Below are positions 1-7,649 of a stretch of 64,000 nt of DNA, in pieces. Made by a program: the position numbers and the translations under genes. Source of the DNA: Marinobacterium sp. Lineage in GTDB: Bacteria; Pseudomonadota; Gammaproteobacteria; Pseudomonadales; Balneatricaceae. Numbering within the stretch: position 1 is the first letter of the stretch; each line of letters opens with the position of its first letter. Under the pieces are notes generated by a model, which was not told the origin of the DNA, searched no databases, and was given only the letters and a program-made list of their open reading frames with translations. The stretch is taken from assembly GCA_030602245.1 (NCBI GenBank), contig JAUWAC010000011.1, positions 1-64,000 of the forward strand, read 5' to 3'.

Positions 1-90
1 AAAAGCGACAGCACAAAATACGGAATCGGTTGACCCATCGTGACCGCTCAGAGTACAAAACCGACTCCAGCGTGATGGCCGTGTGCAAAT

Positions 91-131
91 CGGTCACGAT
101 CCCCGGAATGACCGGTCACGTTCGCCGGAAT
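91..131. repeat. Imperfect direct repeat, probable end of an IS21-like element
   Basis: Two 19-base units lie at 91-109 and 113-131. Both begin CGGTCACG and end CCGGAAT, and they match at 17 of 19 positions with a 22-base period. Short repeated units of this sort occur near the termini of IS21-family elements. The unit at 113-131 abuts the point where recognisable MFS transporter coding sequence begins. I infer that an insertion or deletion mediated by an element to the left of the window cut the transporter gene. No transposase is visible inside the window. Confidence 0.45.
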
Positions 132-1080
132 ACGCACCATCCCCGAAATACTGACCGACGAGGATCAGTACACAAATGCGCTTTCTCTCTCGCGGCTGGC
201 CTATGACCTGGAAAACCTGATCAGCCCCGCATTGGCTGCTCTGCTGCTGGCAATGGTTACCTGGCATGAACTGTTCGCAGGAACCGTTTTGGGGTTTATT
301 GCTTCAGCTGTGTTGGTGTCAAGCGTCACTCTGCCATTGATCCATTCAGCTTTTCAGAACGAAAAGAGTCTCTTCCAAAAAACCACGCGCGGCATTCGCT
401 TCTACCTGGCAACACCTCGTCTACGCGGTCTCTTGGCCATGAATGTAGCTGTAACAGCGGCAGGAGCCATGGTTATCGTCAATACCGTGGTTATTGTGCA
501 GGCCAAATTCAAACTTGATGCACAGGATACGGCTTTAGCGCTGGCTTTTTTTGGCGGCGGGTCCATGCTGGCGGCCCTGTCAGTACCAGCATTGCTGAAG
601 CGTTTCAGTGATCGTAGCCTCATGTTATCGGCCAGCTTGCTGTTGGTACTGGGTCTATTGATAGCCTCACAGATTAGTGATTTGAAACAGCTCCTCGTGA
701 TCTGGACGCTACTGGGCATTGGCTATGCTCTAGTGCAAACCCCTTCAGGGCGTTTGCTAACCCGCTCAGCGCATCCTGAGGATCGTCCTGATCTGTTCGC
801 GGCTCAATTTTCACTGTCGCATGCATGCTGGCTGCTGGCTTATCCACTGGCCGGGTGGCTAGGGGCCAACTGGGGAATGACGAACACGTTTATAGTGTTT
901 GCACTTATAGCCTCGCTGGCAGCGACAGTTGGGTGGCGCCTATGGCCTTCAAATGACCTGAGTGAGATTGAGCATTGTCATGATGAACTGCCCGAAGGGC
1001 ACCCTCATTTGAAAGAAGGTCAGCGGCATCATAAGCATCCCTACGTGATTGATGACCTGCATATTCGTTGGCCAAGGTGA
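112..1080 (+). pseudogene. 5'-truncated MFS transporter with His-rich tail
   Basis: The frame is open from base 112 to the stop at 1080. Recognisable MFS sequence starts near 139 (IPEILTDEDQYTNALSLSRL) without a start codon or ribosome site, so about the first third of a normal 12-helix transporter, including its first helices, is missing. What remains has roughly seven or eight hydrophobic segments. The last 40 residues are rich in histidine (HCHDELPEGHPHL, then HHKHP), a tail seen in some MFS exporters, including metal exporters such as NreB. That suggests, but does not prove, metal or small-cation export for the intact ancestor. The repeat at 91-131 marks the break. An internal TTG at 232 could in principle start a short product, but function is unlikely. 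Confidence 0.7.
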
Positions 1081-1097
1081 CCAGGTATTCAAACAAA

Positions 1098-1124
1098 CGG
1101 AGTGCCAAGATTCGAACCCGGGAT
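1098..1124 (-). other. tRNA-like 3' fragment (possible att remnant)
   Basis: Read on the minus strand this contains a 5-base stem CCGGG, the 7-base T-loop TTCGAAT, the partner stem CTTGG (two G-T pairs), then CACTCCG, which resembles the 3' acceptor strand of a proline tRNA. No CCA follows, and no matching CGGAGTG 5' acceptor strand lies upstream within tRNA distance, so it is not a complete tRNA. Fragments of this kind are often left where an integrative element used the 3' end of a tRNA gene as its attachment site. The surrounding gap (1081-1340) shows nothing else I can name. Confidence 0.3.
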
Positions 1125-1340
1125 TGCATCAAGGTGTAATACCGATATGCGTAGTGAAATTTAATGATCACTTCACGATGTAAATAATGTCTGCTTTGTG
1201 CGCGAAGGAGCTCCCCGGCGCTTTGGCAAACACCCAAGTGTCCAGAACACCAAATGTTGGCTCAAAGCAGATATGTCGGTGTGCCTCCACATTGCGGGAA
1301 GGGCACCTTCAATGAACATGACGGCTTCCAGTGTGTTGAT

Positions 1341-4300
1341 CTATAAACGGTTCGTGTTGCTACCCAACACCTGCTGCCGTAACCACGCCAGCATCAAGCC
1401 CTGCAGCTCGTTTGCGATCTCGGGCTTGGACAGGTAATCCATCGCTATGCCTTGCTGGGTGTCCATGCGGGCGATTACGGCGTCATCCATTGCTTTGGGG
1501 AAGTCGCCGTTCATTACCGCAGCGTCGGTGTTGTGGCGGATCTGGTCCATCACGCTTTCGTTCTCGGTCAGCTTGCTGGCCAAGCCTTGCACGAAGTCGA
1601 GTTTGTCGCCATCGGTGGTTTCCGTGCCGAACAGTTCATTCATCTTCTCGACGATGTGTGACAGCAGATCGTATTCGCCTTCCTTCGGCTTGCCGGTGCC
1701 CACGGCGGTGGTGCCGGTGATGTATTGGCCTTCACCGTCCTTCAGCTTCAGGTCCTGAGTACGCTTCTGCTTCAGGTTGTAATGGCTCAGGGCCACGGCG
1801 GTGAGATCGATTTCGTCCTCTTCGATCACTTCCTGACGCAGCAGCGGCAGCAGGTGGCGGCTGTAAACGTTGAGCTGTTCCAGAGCCGGGTCTTCAAACG
1901 GGGTGATCTGGCTGATGAACTCGTAGAAGCGGATATAGCTGTTCACGTCTTTCTTGAACAGGTTCAGGCTGTCGCGGGTTTCCTCTGCGGCTTTTACCGA
2001 GCGTTCGGCATTGGCACGCTCGCTGTCGCTGCCGGATTCGATCAAGCGCTTGAGCTGGATGCGGGCATCGCGCAGCACTTCGTTGGCGTGGCGGTAGCGC
2101 TGGATAAAGCGGTCCACGGCCGGTTTGATATAGCCGGTCAGCGCCTCAGCGCCGCGTTTGGGGTCGAAGTAAGCATCGGCAAAGGCTTCCACTTCATGCC
2201 ACTGGAGGATGCTGTTCTCCAGCAGCTTGTGCTGCAGGTCGTAGACCAGGTTCGGGTCCGAGGTCTGATCGAGCTGGGCCGTTTCAAAATACTTCTGGAA
2301 CTCGGCCAGCACCTCCTGCGGGTCGTTGGTGAAGTCCAGCACATAGGTGGTATCCTTGCCCGGATAGGTGCGGTTGAGCCGCGACAGGGTCTGGATACAG
2401 TCCACGCCGGTCAGTTTCTTATCCACATACATGGCGCAGAGCTTGGGCTGGTCGAAACCGGTCTGGAACTTGTTCGCCACCAGCATCACCTGATAGTCGT
2501 CGGTATCGAACGCCTTGCGCATATCACGCCCCTTGAGGTCGGGGTTCATGTTGCGCTCGGTGAAGGGCTCGGGGCCGCTTTCCAGATCGTTGACCTCACC
2601 GGAGAAGGCCACCATCGCCTGAATGCGCTCATAGCCCTGCTCTCTGACGTATTTATCGAACGCCAGCTTGTAGCGCACCGCTTCCATGCGGCTGCCGGTG
2701 ACCACCATCGCCTTGGCTTCGCCCGCCAGCAGGTGCATCACATTCTCGCGGAAGTGCTCAATGATCACCTGCACCTTCTGGCCGATGTTGTGCGGGTGCA
2801 GGCGCACCCAGCGCGACAGACGGGTTTTGGCTTTCTTGCTGTCCACCTCCTGATCGGCTTCCTGCTGCATCGCCAGCTTGTAGGCCAGCGCGTAACTGGT
2901 GTAGTTGCGCAGCACATCGAGGATAAAGCCCTCTTCAATCGCCTGACGCATGGAATACACATGGAAGGGGTGGGGCGGGTTGTCGTCGCTGATCGGCATG
3001 CTCGGGTCTGCAGGGCGCCCGAACAGCTCCAGCGTCTTGGCCTTGGGCGTGGCGGTGAAGGCGAAATAGCTGATCTTGTCGGAACCACCACGGGCCGCCA
3101 GCGTGGCATTCATCACGTCTTCGGCAGACAGTTCATCCTCGTCTTTCAGCTGCTCTGCCATCAACACTTCGCGCAGCTGGCGCGCGGTGCTGCCGGTCTG
3201 GCTGGAGTGGGCTTCGTCGGCAATGACGGCAAAGGTACGATCCTGCAGGCCGGTGCTTTCCTGTATCGCCTTGAGCACATGGGGGAAGGTCTGGATGGTG
3301 ACGATGATAATCGGCGTGCCCCGGCTCAGGGCATCAGCCAGCTGGGCCGATTTGCTGCCGTCGCCTTCCTCGCGGTTGATGCGGCTGACAACGCCGGATT
3401 TGTGCTCAAACTGGGAAATGGTTTCCTGCAACTGGCTGTCCAGCACGGTGCGGTCGGTAATCACGATCACCGAGTTGAACACCTTGTTGCCCTCGGCATC
3501 GCACAGGCTGGAAGCCTGATGCGCCAGCCAGGCGATGGAGTTGGACTTGCCGGAGCCAGCCGAATGCTGGATCAGGTACTTGTGGCCGGTGCCTTCCATG
3601 CGTACGGTATTGAGCAGCTTCTGTACCACCGCCCACTGGTGATAACGTGGGAAGATCATGGTTTCCTTGGTGTGGAGGTGACCCAGCTCGTCGAACACCT
3701 CTTTCGACTCCAGATGCACAAAGCGGTGCAGCAGCTTGAGCCAGTTGTCGGGCTGAAACACCTCGTTCCACAGATACTCGGTCGCATAGCCATCGGCTGG
3801 CTGATCGTTACCGGCGCCACCGGCCGACGTGCCCCGGTTGAACGGCAGGAAGAAGGTATCTTTGCCCGCCAGCTTGGTGGTCATCGCCACTTCAAACTGG
3901 TTCACTGCAAAGTGCACAATCGTCCCGCGCTTGAACTTCAGCAGCGGTTCGTCCTTGCCGTTGGTCTTGGGCTTGCGATCATAGCGGTACTGCTTCTTGG
4001 CGTTCTCCAGGCTCTGCTTGAAGCACGACTTCAGTTCCAGCGTGGCTACAGGCAGGCCGTTGACGAACAGGGTCAGGTCGATGCGGCCATCATAGCCGTG
4101 GGGGCTGTAGATCAGCTCTGGCACCACACGCAGTCGGTTGGCGGCATAGCGCTGTTCCAGCTCGGGATTGAGGCTGTTGTCCGGCTTGAAGGTGGCAACC
4201 TTGAGGCGCACGCCGCGATCTTCGATCTGGTTACGCAGCAGCCAGAGAGTGCCCTTGCGGCTCAGACTGCGCTCGGCAGCGTTGAGTAGATGGTGTTCCG

Positions 4301-4490
4301 GCTCACGGCCATAGATCTTGCAGAACTTGGCCCAAGCATCGGGCTGGGTCTCCTGCACATAGGCGATCAGGTCTTCCGGGTAGAGGGCCCGTTTGCGGTC
4401 ATACTGGCTCGACTGTCCCACCTGCCAGCCCTGTGTCTGTAGGGCGGCGATGATATCGTTCTGAAATGCCAGTTCGCGGCTGTCAGCCAT
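1341..4490 (-). CDS. hsdR: Type I restriction enzyme, R (HsdR) subunit
   Basis: This 1049-residue protein is the ATP-dependent translocase and nuclease of a type I restriction complex. The N-terminal PD-(D/E)XK nuclease is visible as D138 (RIDLTLFVNG) with E152-x-K154 (LELKS). The SF2 motor follows, with Walker A HSAGSGKS at 309-316, a DEAH box at 425-428, a TATPK motif near 488, and a GFDQPKL/QTLSRLNR second RecA lobe. A helical C-terminal region would dock on HsdM. Length is normal for the family. It is the last gene of the leftward hsdM-hsdS cluster but lies about 1.7 kb beyond hsdS, separated by the GIY-YIG gene and the higBA pair. The gap of about 100 bases after higA leaves open whether it is co-transcribed with them. 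Confidence 0.97.
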   Translation of the reverse strand: MADSRELAFQNDIIAALQTQGWQVGQSSQYDRKRALYPEDLIAYVQETQPDAWAKFCKIYGREPEHHLLNAAERSLSRKGTLWLLRNQIEDRGVRLKVATFKPDNSLNPELEQRYAANRLRVVPELIYSPHGYDGRIDLTLFVNGLPVATLELKSCFKQSLENAKKQYRYDRKPKTNGKDEPLLKFKRGTIVHFAVNQFEVAMTTKLAGKDTFFLPFNRGTSAGGAGNDQPADGYATEYLWNEVFQPDNWLKLLHRFVHLESKEVFDELGHLHTKETMIFPRYHQWAVVQKLLNTVRMEGTGHKYLIQHSAGSGKSNSIAWLAHQASSLCDAEGNKVFNSVIVITDRTVLDSQLQETISQFEHKSGVVSRINREEGDGSKSAQLADALSRGTPIIIVTIQTFPHVLKAIQESTGLQDRTFAVIADEAHSSQTGSTARQLREVLMAEQLKDEDELSAEDVMNATLAARGGSDKISYFAFTATPKAKTLELFGRPADPSMPISDDNPPHPFHVYSMRQAIEEGFILDVLRNYTSYALAYKLAMQQEADQEVDSKKAKTRLSRWVRLHPHNIGQKVQVIIEHFRENVMHLLAGEAKAMVVTGSRMEAVRYKLAFDKYVREQGYERIQAMVAFSGEVNDLESGPEPFTERNMNPDLKGRDMRKAFDTDDYQVMLVANKFQTGFDQPKLCAMYVDKKLTGVDCIQTLSRLNRTYPGKDTTYVLDFTNDPQEVLAEFQKYFETAQLDQTSDPNLVYDLQHKLLENSILQWHEVEAFADAYFDPKRGAEALTGYIKPAVDRFIQRYRHANEVLRDARIQLKRLIESGSDSERANAERSVKAAEETRDSLNLFKKDVNSYIRFYEFISQITPFEDPALEQLNVYSRHLLPLLRQEVIEEDEIDLTAVALSHYNLKQKRTQDLKLKDGEGQYITGTTAVGTGKPKEGEYDLLSHIVEKMNELFGTETTDGDKLDFVQGLASKLTENESVMDQIRHNTDAAVMNGDFPKAMDDAVIARMDTQQGIAMDYLSKPEIANELQGLMLAWLRQQVLGSNTNRL

Positions 4491-4587
4491 GACGGTTCCT
4501 CTTCCATGTGTCTGTTGTTATTAAAGCTTGATGGGTCCAGCGGGTTATTGCCGTTGCCGGTACACCATTCAAATGGTGCCGGTCTGG

Positions 4588-4899
4588 TTAAGCGTGCGCC
4601 ACCTCGGCTAGCGACTGAACCGATGCCAGGTAGCCGTTATCGGCATGCTCTACTTCCCAAACGTCATAGCGGGTCTGCATGGTGAGCCAACTGGCGACCG
4701 AAGTGCCGGTTGCCTTGGCGATACGCAGCGCCAGCTCCTTGCTGCAGGCTGCATGGCCATTGACGAACAGCGACAGGTGCTTACGGGAGACTCCCATCGC
4801 TTTAGCCGCAGCCGTTACGCTCAGGCCCAGCGGGTCGAGTACGTCAGCTTTGAACACAACACCGGGATGAACCGGCTTGCGGGTACGAATGCGCGTCAT
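4588..4899 (-). CDS. higA: HigA-family antitoxin (HTH)
   Basis: This 103-residue protein begins MTRIRTRKPVHPGVVFKADV, which is the typical start of HigA antitoxins, so I place the start at 4899. A longer frame begins upstream but overlaps the toxin gene. A Cro/C1-type helix-turn-helix follows (SVTAAAKAMGVSRKHLSLFV, about residues 27-46). The family neutralises HigB and represses its own promoter. It starts 10 bases after the toxin stop codon, giving the toxin-first order usual for higBA and unusual among other toxin-antitoxin pairs. It lies inside a type I restriction cluster. Confidence 0.9.
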   Translation of the reverse strand: MTRIRTRKPVHPGVVFKADVLDPLGLSVTAAAKAMGVSRKHLSLFVNGHAACSKELALRIAKATGTSVASWLTMQTRYDVWEVEHADNGYLASVQSLAEVAHA

Positions 4900-4909
4900 G
4901 GTGCACCTC

Positions 4910-5191
4910 TCAGTGGTATTGTTCATAGTCCACGACAATGGCATCGCCATCATCAAACTCAAAGGTAAGGCGCCAGGCGCCCGACACATCGATCGCGTAG
5001 CGCCCCTGCATCTTGCCCTTCAGGGGATGCAGGCGATAACCGGGCAGGTTCATATCCTCCGGCGAGCTGGCGGCATCCAAACGATCGAGGCGGGTTTCCA
5101 GCTTGGTGGCATGCTTCGGGTTGATGCCCTTGGTGGTGCCGTCATAGAAGAAATCTTCCAACCCTTTGTGCCTGAAACTCTTGATCGCCAT
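4910..5191 (-). CDS. higB: HigB-type RelE-superfamily toxin
   Basis: This 93-residue protein belongs to the RelE/HigB family of ribosome-dependent mRNA interferases. Visible family marks are the N-terminal IKSFRHKGLEDFF, the central LPGYRLHPLKGKMQGRYAI, and the C-terminal strand WRLTFEFDDGDAIVVDYEQYH. The C-terminal histidine and the arginine/lysine pairs in the core are consistent with an active toxin. It is followed after 10 bases by the HigA antitoxin. A good -10 sequence and a palindrome lie directly upstream, so the pair probably has its own autoregulated promoter rather than depending only on hsdM. Confidence 0.9.
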   Translation of the reverse strand: MAIKSFRHKGLEDFFYDGTTKGINPKHATKLETRLDRLDAASSPEDMNLPGYRLHPLKGKMQGRYAIDVSGAWRLTFEFDDGDAIVVDYEQYH

Positions 5192-5208
5192 CCGATACGC
5201 CTTAGTGC

Positions 5209-5231
5209 GTTACCTGTTGGGTAACATTATA
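5209..5231 (-). promoter_or_regulatory. Probable higBA promoter and operator
   Basis: On the minus strand a perfect TATAAT hexamer occupies 5226-5231. Immediately downstream is the palindrome GTTACC-5-GGTAAC at 5209-5225, with perfect 6-base arms. It ends 18 bases before the higB start codon. I see no strong -35. A palindrome abutting the -10 would let bound antitoxin block polymerase, which matches the autorepression known for HigA. This is inference from position and symmetry. Confidence 0.55.
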
Positions 5232-5277
5232 GACATTTATACTGTGAAAATGCCAGTCGATCTGATCCCAGTCAGAC

Positions 5278-6219
5278 CTACTGCGCTGCATCTGCTGATG
5301 TTTCAGTGGTTTCGTTTTCAACCTGCTGTGCCTGCCACTCGCCATAAGTTGTCTTGGTGTCTTGAACAAACCAACTGATACGACCGTTGGCACTGCGACC
5401 GGAAACCACAGCAGCGGCAGCGCTGGGGCTGGAAAAGGCATGGTCCCTGGCGAAAGTACAATATTTACCTTCACCGTCGACCAGTACACCATCACTGATC
5501 AATTGGTCATAAAGTCCTTTGTATCCCCCGTCGATACCTACCCATTGAGTACGCGCTTGTGATCCAGCCAGTACGATGAAGTCACTATCCACTTCCTGAG
5601 CCTTTGCGGTGATATTGTGGCGGGGTAGTGTCAGCTCGAAGGTAGGGGAGGGCGGAGTGGTAATGGCGCTGCTATCAACGTTGACGGGCTTGGCCGCTGC
5701 CTCGCGCAGGAAGTCGAAGCCCAGCACCGGCAGGATGGTGCGGATCTGTTCGATGAAGAACGCCATATCGGCCTGATCAGCTTCCGGCAGGATGGTGTAG
5801 TCGTGGGCAGTGCCGTTTTTCAGGCCGCAGCGGCCGGAGGCAGTGGCCAGTGCGATCAGCTGACTTTCCAGATACTTCACATGCGCCTTGGTCAGGTTCT
5901 GATCCTTGCTGGTGATCAGGCAGACCCGTTCCCAGAAGTCCTTGCCGCCTTTGTCTTCGGGCTGGTTGTGCTGCTTGAGGCGCTTGGCAACATCATCGGA
6001 CTCGCCAATATAGACCAGCGGACGGGCGGTGTTGTCTGGATCAGGCCCCACCAGAAAGTAGATACCGGTACGGCTGCACTCGGGGCGCTTGACCAGCTCT
6101 GACAGGCGGGTACGTGGCCCGGTCAGCGCATGGCCGGTCCAGTTCATAATCTCGGCGGTCAGTAGCCCGTTGGGGCTGCCGTCGACCAGAAACAGGCGAA
6201 TACTGCGTCCTTGCGTCAT
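5278..6219 (-). CDS. GIY-YIG nuclease-fold protein with DUF4357 domain
   Basis: This 313-residue protein has a GIY-YIG fold: GIY at 52-54, VYIGE at 69-73, an arginine near 80 and the conserved glutamate near 118 (HVKYLESQ). After a linker rich in Pro, Thr and Ser comes a DUF4357 domain, roughly 215-305, with the pattern FIVLAGSQAR...YKGLYDQLISDGVL...FSSPSAAAAVVSGRSANG. Proteins of this architecture are repeatedly found beside type I restriction genes, but their role is not established; nuclease activity is inferred from the fold. The gene starts 8 bases after the hsdS stop, so co-translation with hsdS is likely. Confidence 0.88.
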   Translation of the reverse strand: MTQGRSIRLFLVDGSPNGLLTAEIMNWTGHALTGPRTRLSELVKRPECSRTGIYFLVGPDPDNTARPLVYIGESDDVAKRLKQHNQPEDKGGKDFWERVCLITSKDQNLTKAHVKYLESQLIALATASGRCGLKNGTAHDYTILPEADQADMAFFIEQIRTILPVLGFDFLREAAAKPVNVDSSAITTPPSPTFELTLPRHNITAKAQEVDSDFIVLAGSQARTQWVGIDGGYKGLYDQLISDGVLVDGEGKYCTFARDHAFSSPSAAAAVVSGRSANGRISWFVQDTKTTYGEWQAQQVENETTETSADAAQ

Positions 6220-6227
6220 GCTGACTC

Positions 6228-7649
6228 CTATACTCGATATTCTGCCGCTTGCTCGGCGGCCATAGGCAGATCGGGTTCAGCGGTTTGAGTGCTGGTGTTT
6301 GGTTGCCAGTTGCGCACATCGATCTTGCCGGTAACGGCGGCGGAGATCAGGGCGGTGCGGCGCTCCCCCGATAGCTGGATAGACAGCTCCGATTTTGAGA
6401 TTATTTTGTCGAACAGCTCACTTGTTTGGTCAATGTAGGACAATATCTTTGATTGCTCATCCAAAGGGGGAGCGAGAAATGGAAGATTGTTGAGGGCCCC
6501 CAGTGATAATGCTGGCTGAGCGGTAACGTTGACACCATCATCCATAGCTTCTTCGTTTTTCAGGTGTCTCAGCAATAGGTTTGCATATTCAACTAGGCAT
6601 ATCTCTTTGTTGATGGTGAGTTTAAGTGAGTTGCCAGAAACAACAGCTTTCTTATCGATACTGGGCAAAATCGCGCTGCTTCCGTAACGGGCACCAATTT
6701 TAGCAATGATAATATCCCCTTCCTCAGCCTCACTTCTTTTAATGGTTAAGAAGTGATCTTCCGAGATGGTCTTGAGCTTCGACGGCATTAGCAACCCAGT
6801 TGTCGCAAAATTGCTTTCAATGACATACACATCGCCCTCACTGATGAAATGCTCAGATTTTAGGTTGCTACCAAAAGGACCATCTACGAATGAGTTAGCT
6901 CTGGGATGCTTTACATGTTTGAGCCGGCAGACCACCCAATGCTCCGGCACTTGCCCCAGCCACTCTACGCCGGAGTCTTTCATCGGCACATTAGGATCAA
7001 GGCCCTTGGTGACGGCGTGGGAGATCACCGCTTGCCGCTTTTCTTTCAGCAACTCGATCAGCCGCCGCTGCTTTTCGATCAGCCGGTCGATACGGGCGGT
7101 TTCGTGGTCGAGGAAGGCGGCGATGGTGCGTTGTTCTTTTGGTGGAGGAAGCGGCAAGAATTCCTTCTTGAGATTATCCATCGGGATTCGTAAGCGATGA
7201 TCGAGAATGCCGTACCCTAAACGTTTCAACCACCGCTGGAATGTCTTGATCTGGAAAATGTATCCCAAATAAGTGGGATGGAGTAAACCCTTGTCTCTAG
7301 CATGCAGAACAAGATAGACAGGGCTCAGTGCACCAAAATATTTAGATACCCCCACTGAACCTATAATCACATTCATGCTGTTCACCACAAGATCGCCAGG
7401 ATGGACGATTTTGTAACGCTCAATGTCATCGGATTTTTTGTTACCGATATCCCCTTTCTCATCGTAGGGGATGACGCCGACATCCTTTAGAACAGACAGT
7501 ATGTTATCTGTAACTGGTCCCTGATTCGCTTCGCCCCGCTCCTGGAGCAACGCACCAAGCCTTTGTGTCTGCCAACCTGCGGGGATATCCCCAAGCCATT
7601 CTACACCTGAGTTCTTACACTCGGAGTAGGACTGATACTTCCCTGCCAT
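6228..7649 (-). CDS. hsdS: Type I restriction-modification specificity subunit (HsdS)
   Basis: This 473-residue protein is the DNA-recognition subunit. Two target-recognition domains are each introduced by a near-identical motif, SGVEWLGDIPAGW near residue 14 and SGVEWLGQVPEHW near residue 226. The conserved coiled-coil spacer lies around 172-215 (QRTIAAFLDHETARIDRL then QRRLIELLKEKRQAVIS). A second spacer near the C-terminus is less regular. The recognition domains, particularly 6400-7560, are visibly richer in A+T than the spacer and the flanking genes, as expected for a domain exchanged between lineages. Its ATG overlaps the hsdM stop (ATGA). Confidence 0.95.
   Translation of the reverse strand: MAGKYQSYSECKNSGVEWLGDIPAGWQTQRLGALLQERGEANQGPVTDNILSVLKDVGVIPYDEKGDIGNKKSDDIERYKIVHPGDLVVNSMNVIIGSVGVSKYFGALSPVYLVLHARDKGLLHPTYLGYIFQIKTFQRWLKRLGYGILDHRLRIPMDNLKKEFLPLPPPKEQRTIAAFLDHETARIDRLIEKQRRLIELLKEKRQAVISHAVTKGLDPNVPMKDSGVEWLGQVPEHWVVCRLKHVKHPRANSFVDGPFGSNLKSEHFISEGDVYVIESNFATTGLLMPSKLKTISEDHFLTIKRSEAEEGDIIIAKIGARYGSSAILPSIDKKAVVSGNSLKLTINKEICLVEYANLLLRHLKNEEAMDDGVNVTAQPALSLGALNNLPFLAPPLDEQSKILSYIDQTSELFDKIISKSELSIQLSGERRTALISAAVTGKIDVRNWQPNTSTQTAEPDLPMAAEQAAEYRV

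Noticed and set aside
1075-1180. Complete tRNA gene on the minus strand
   Set aside because: Only the T-arm and 3' acceptor strand are present; no matching 5' acceptor strand or anticodon arm was found.
1725-4289. Long open frame on the plus strand opposite hsdR
   Set aside because: It mirrors hsdR, with His/Gln/Val-rich composition typical of antisense frames in GC-rich genes, and matches no family.
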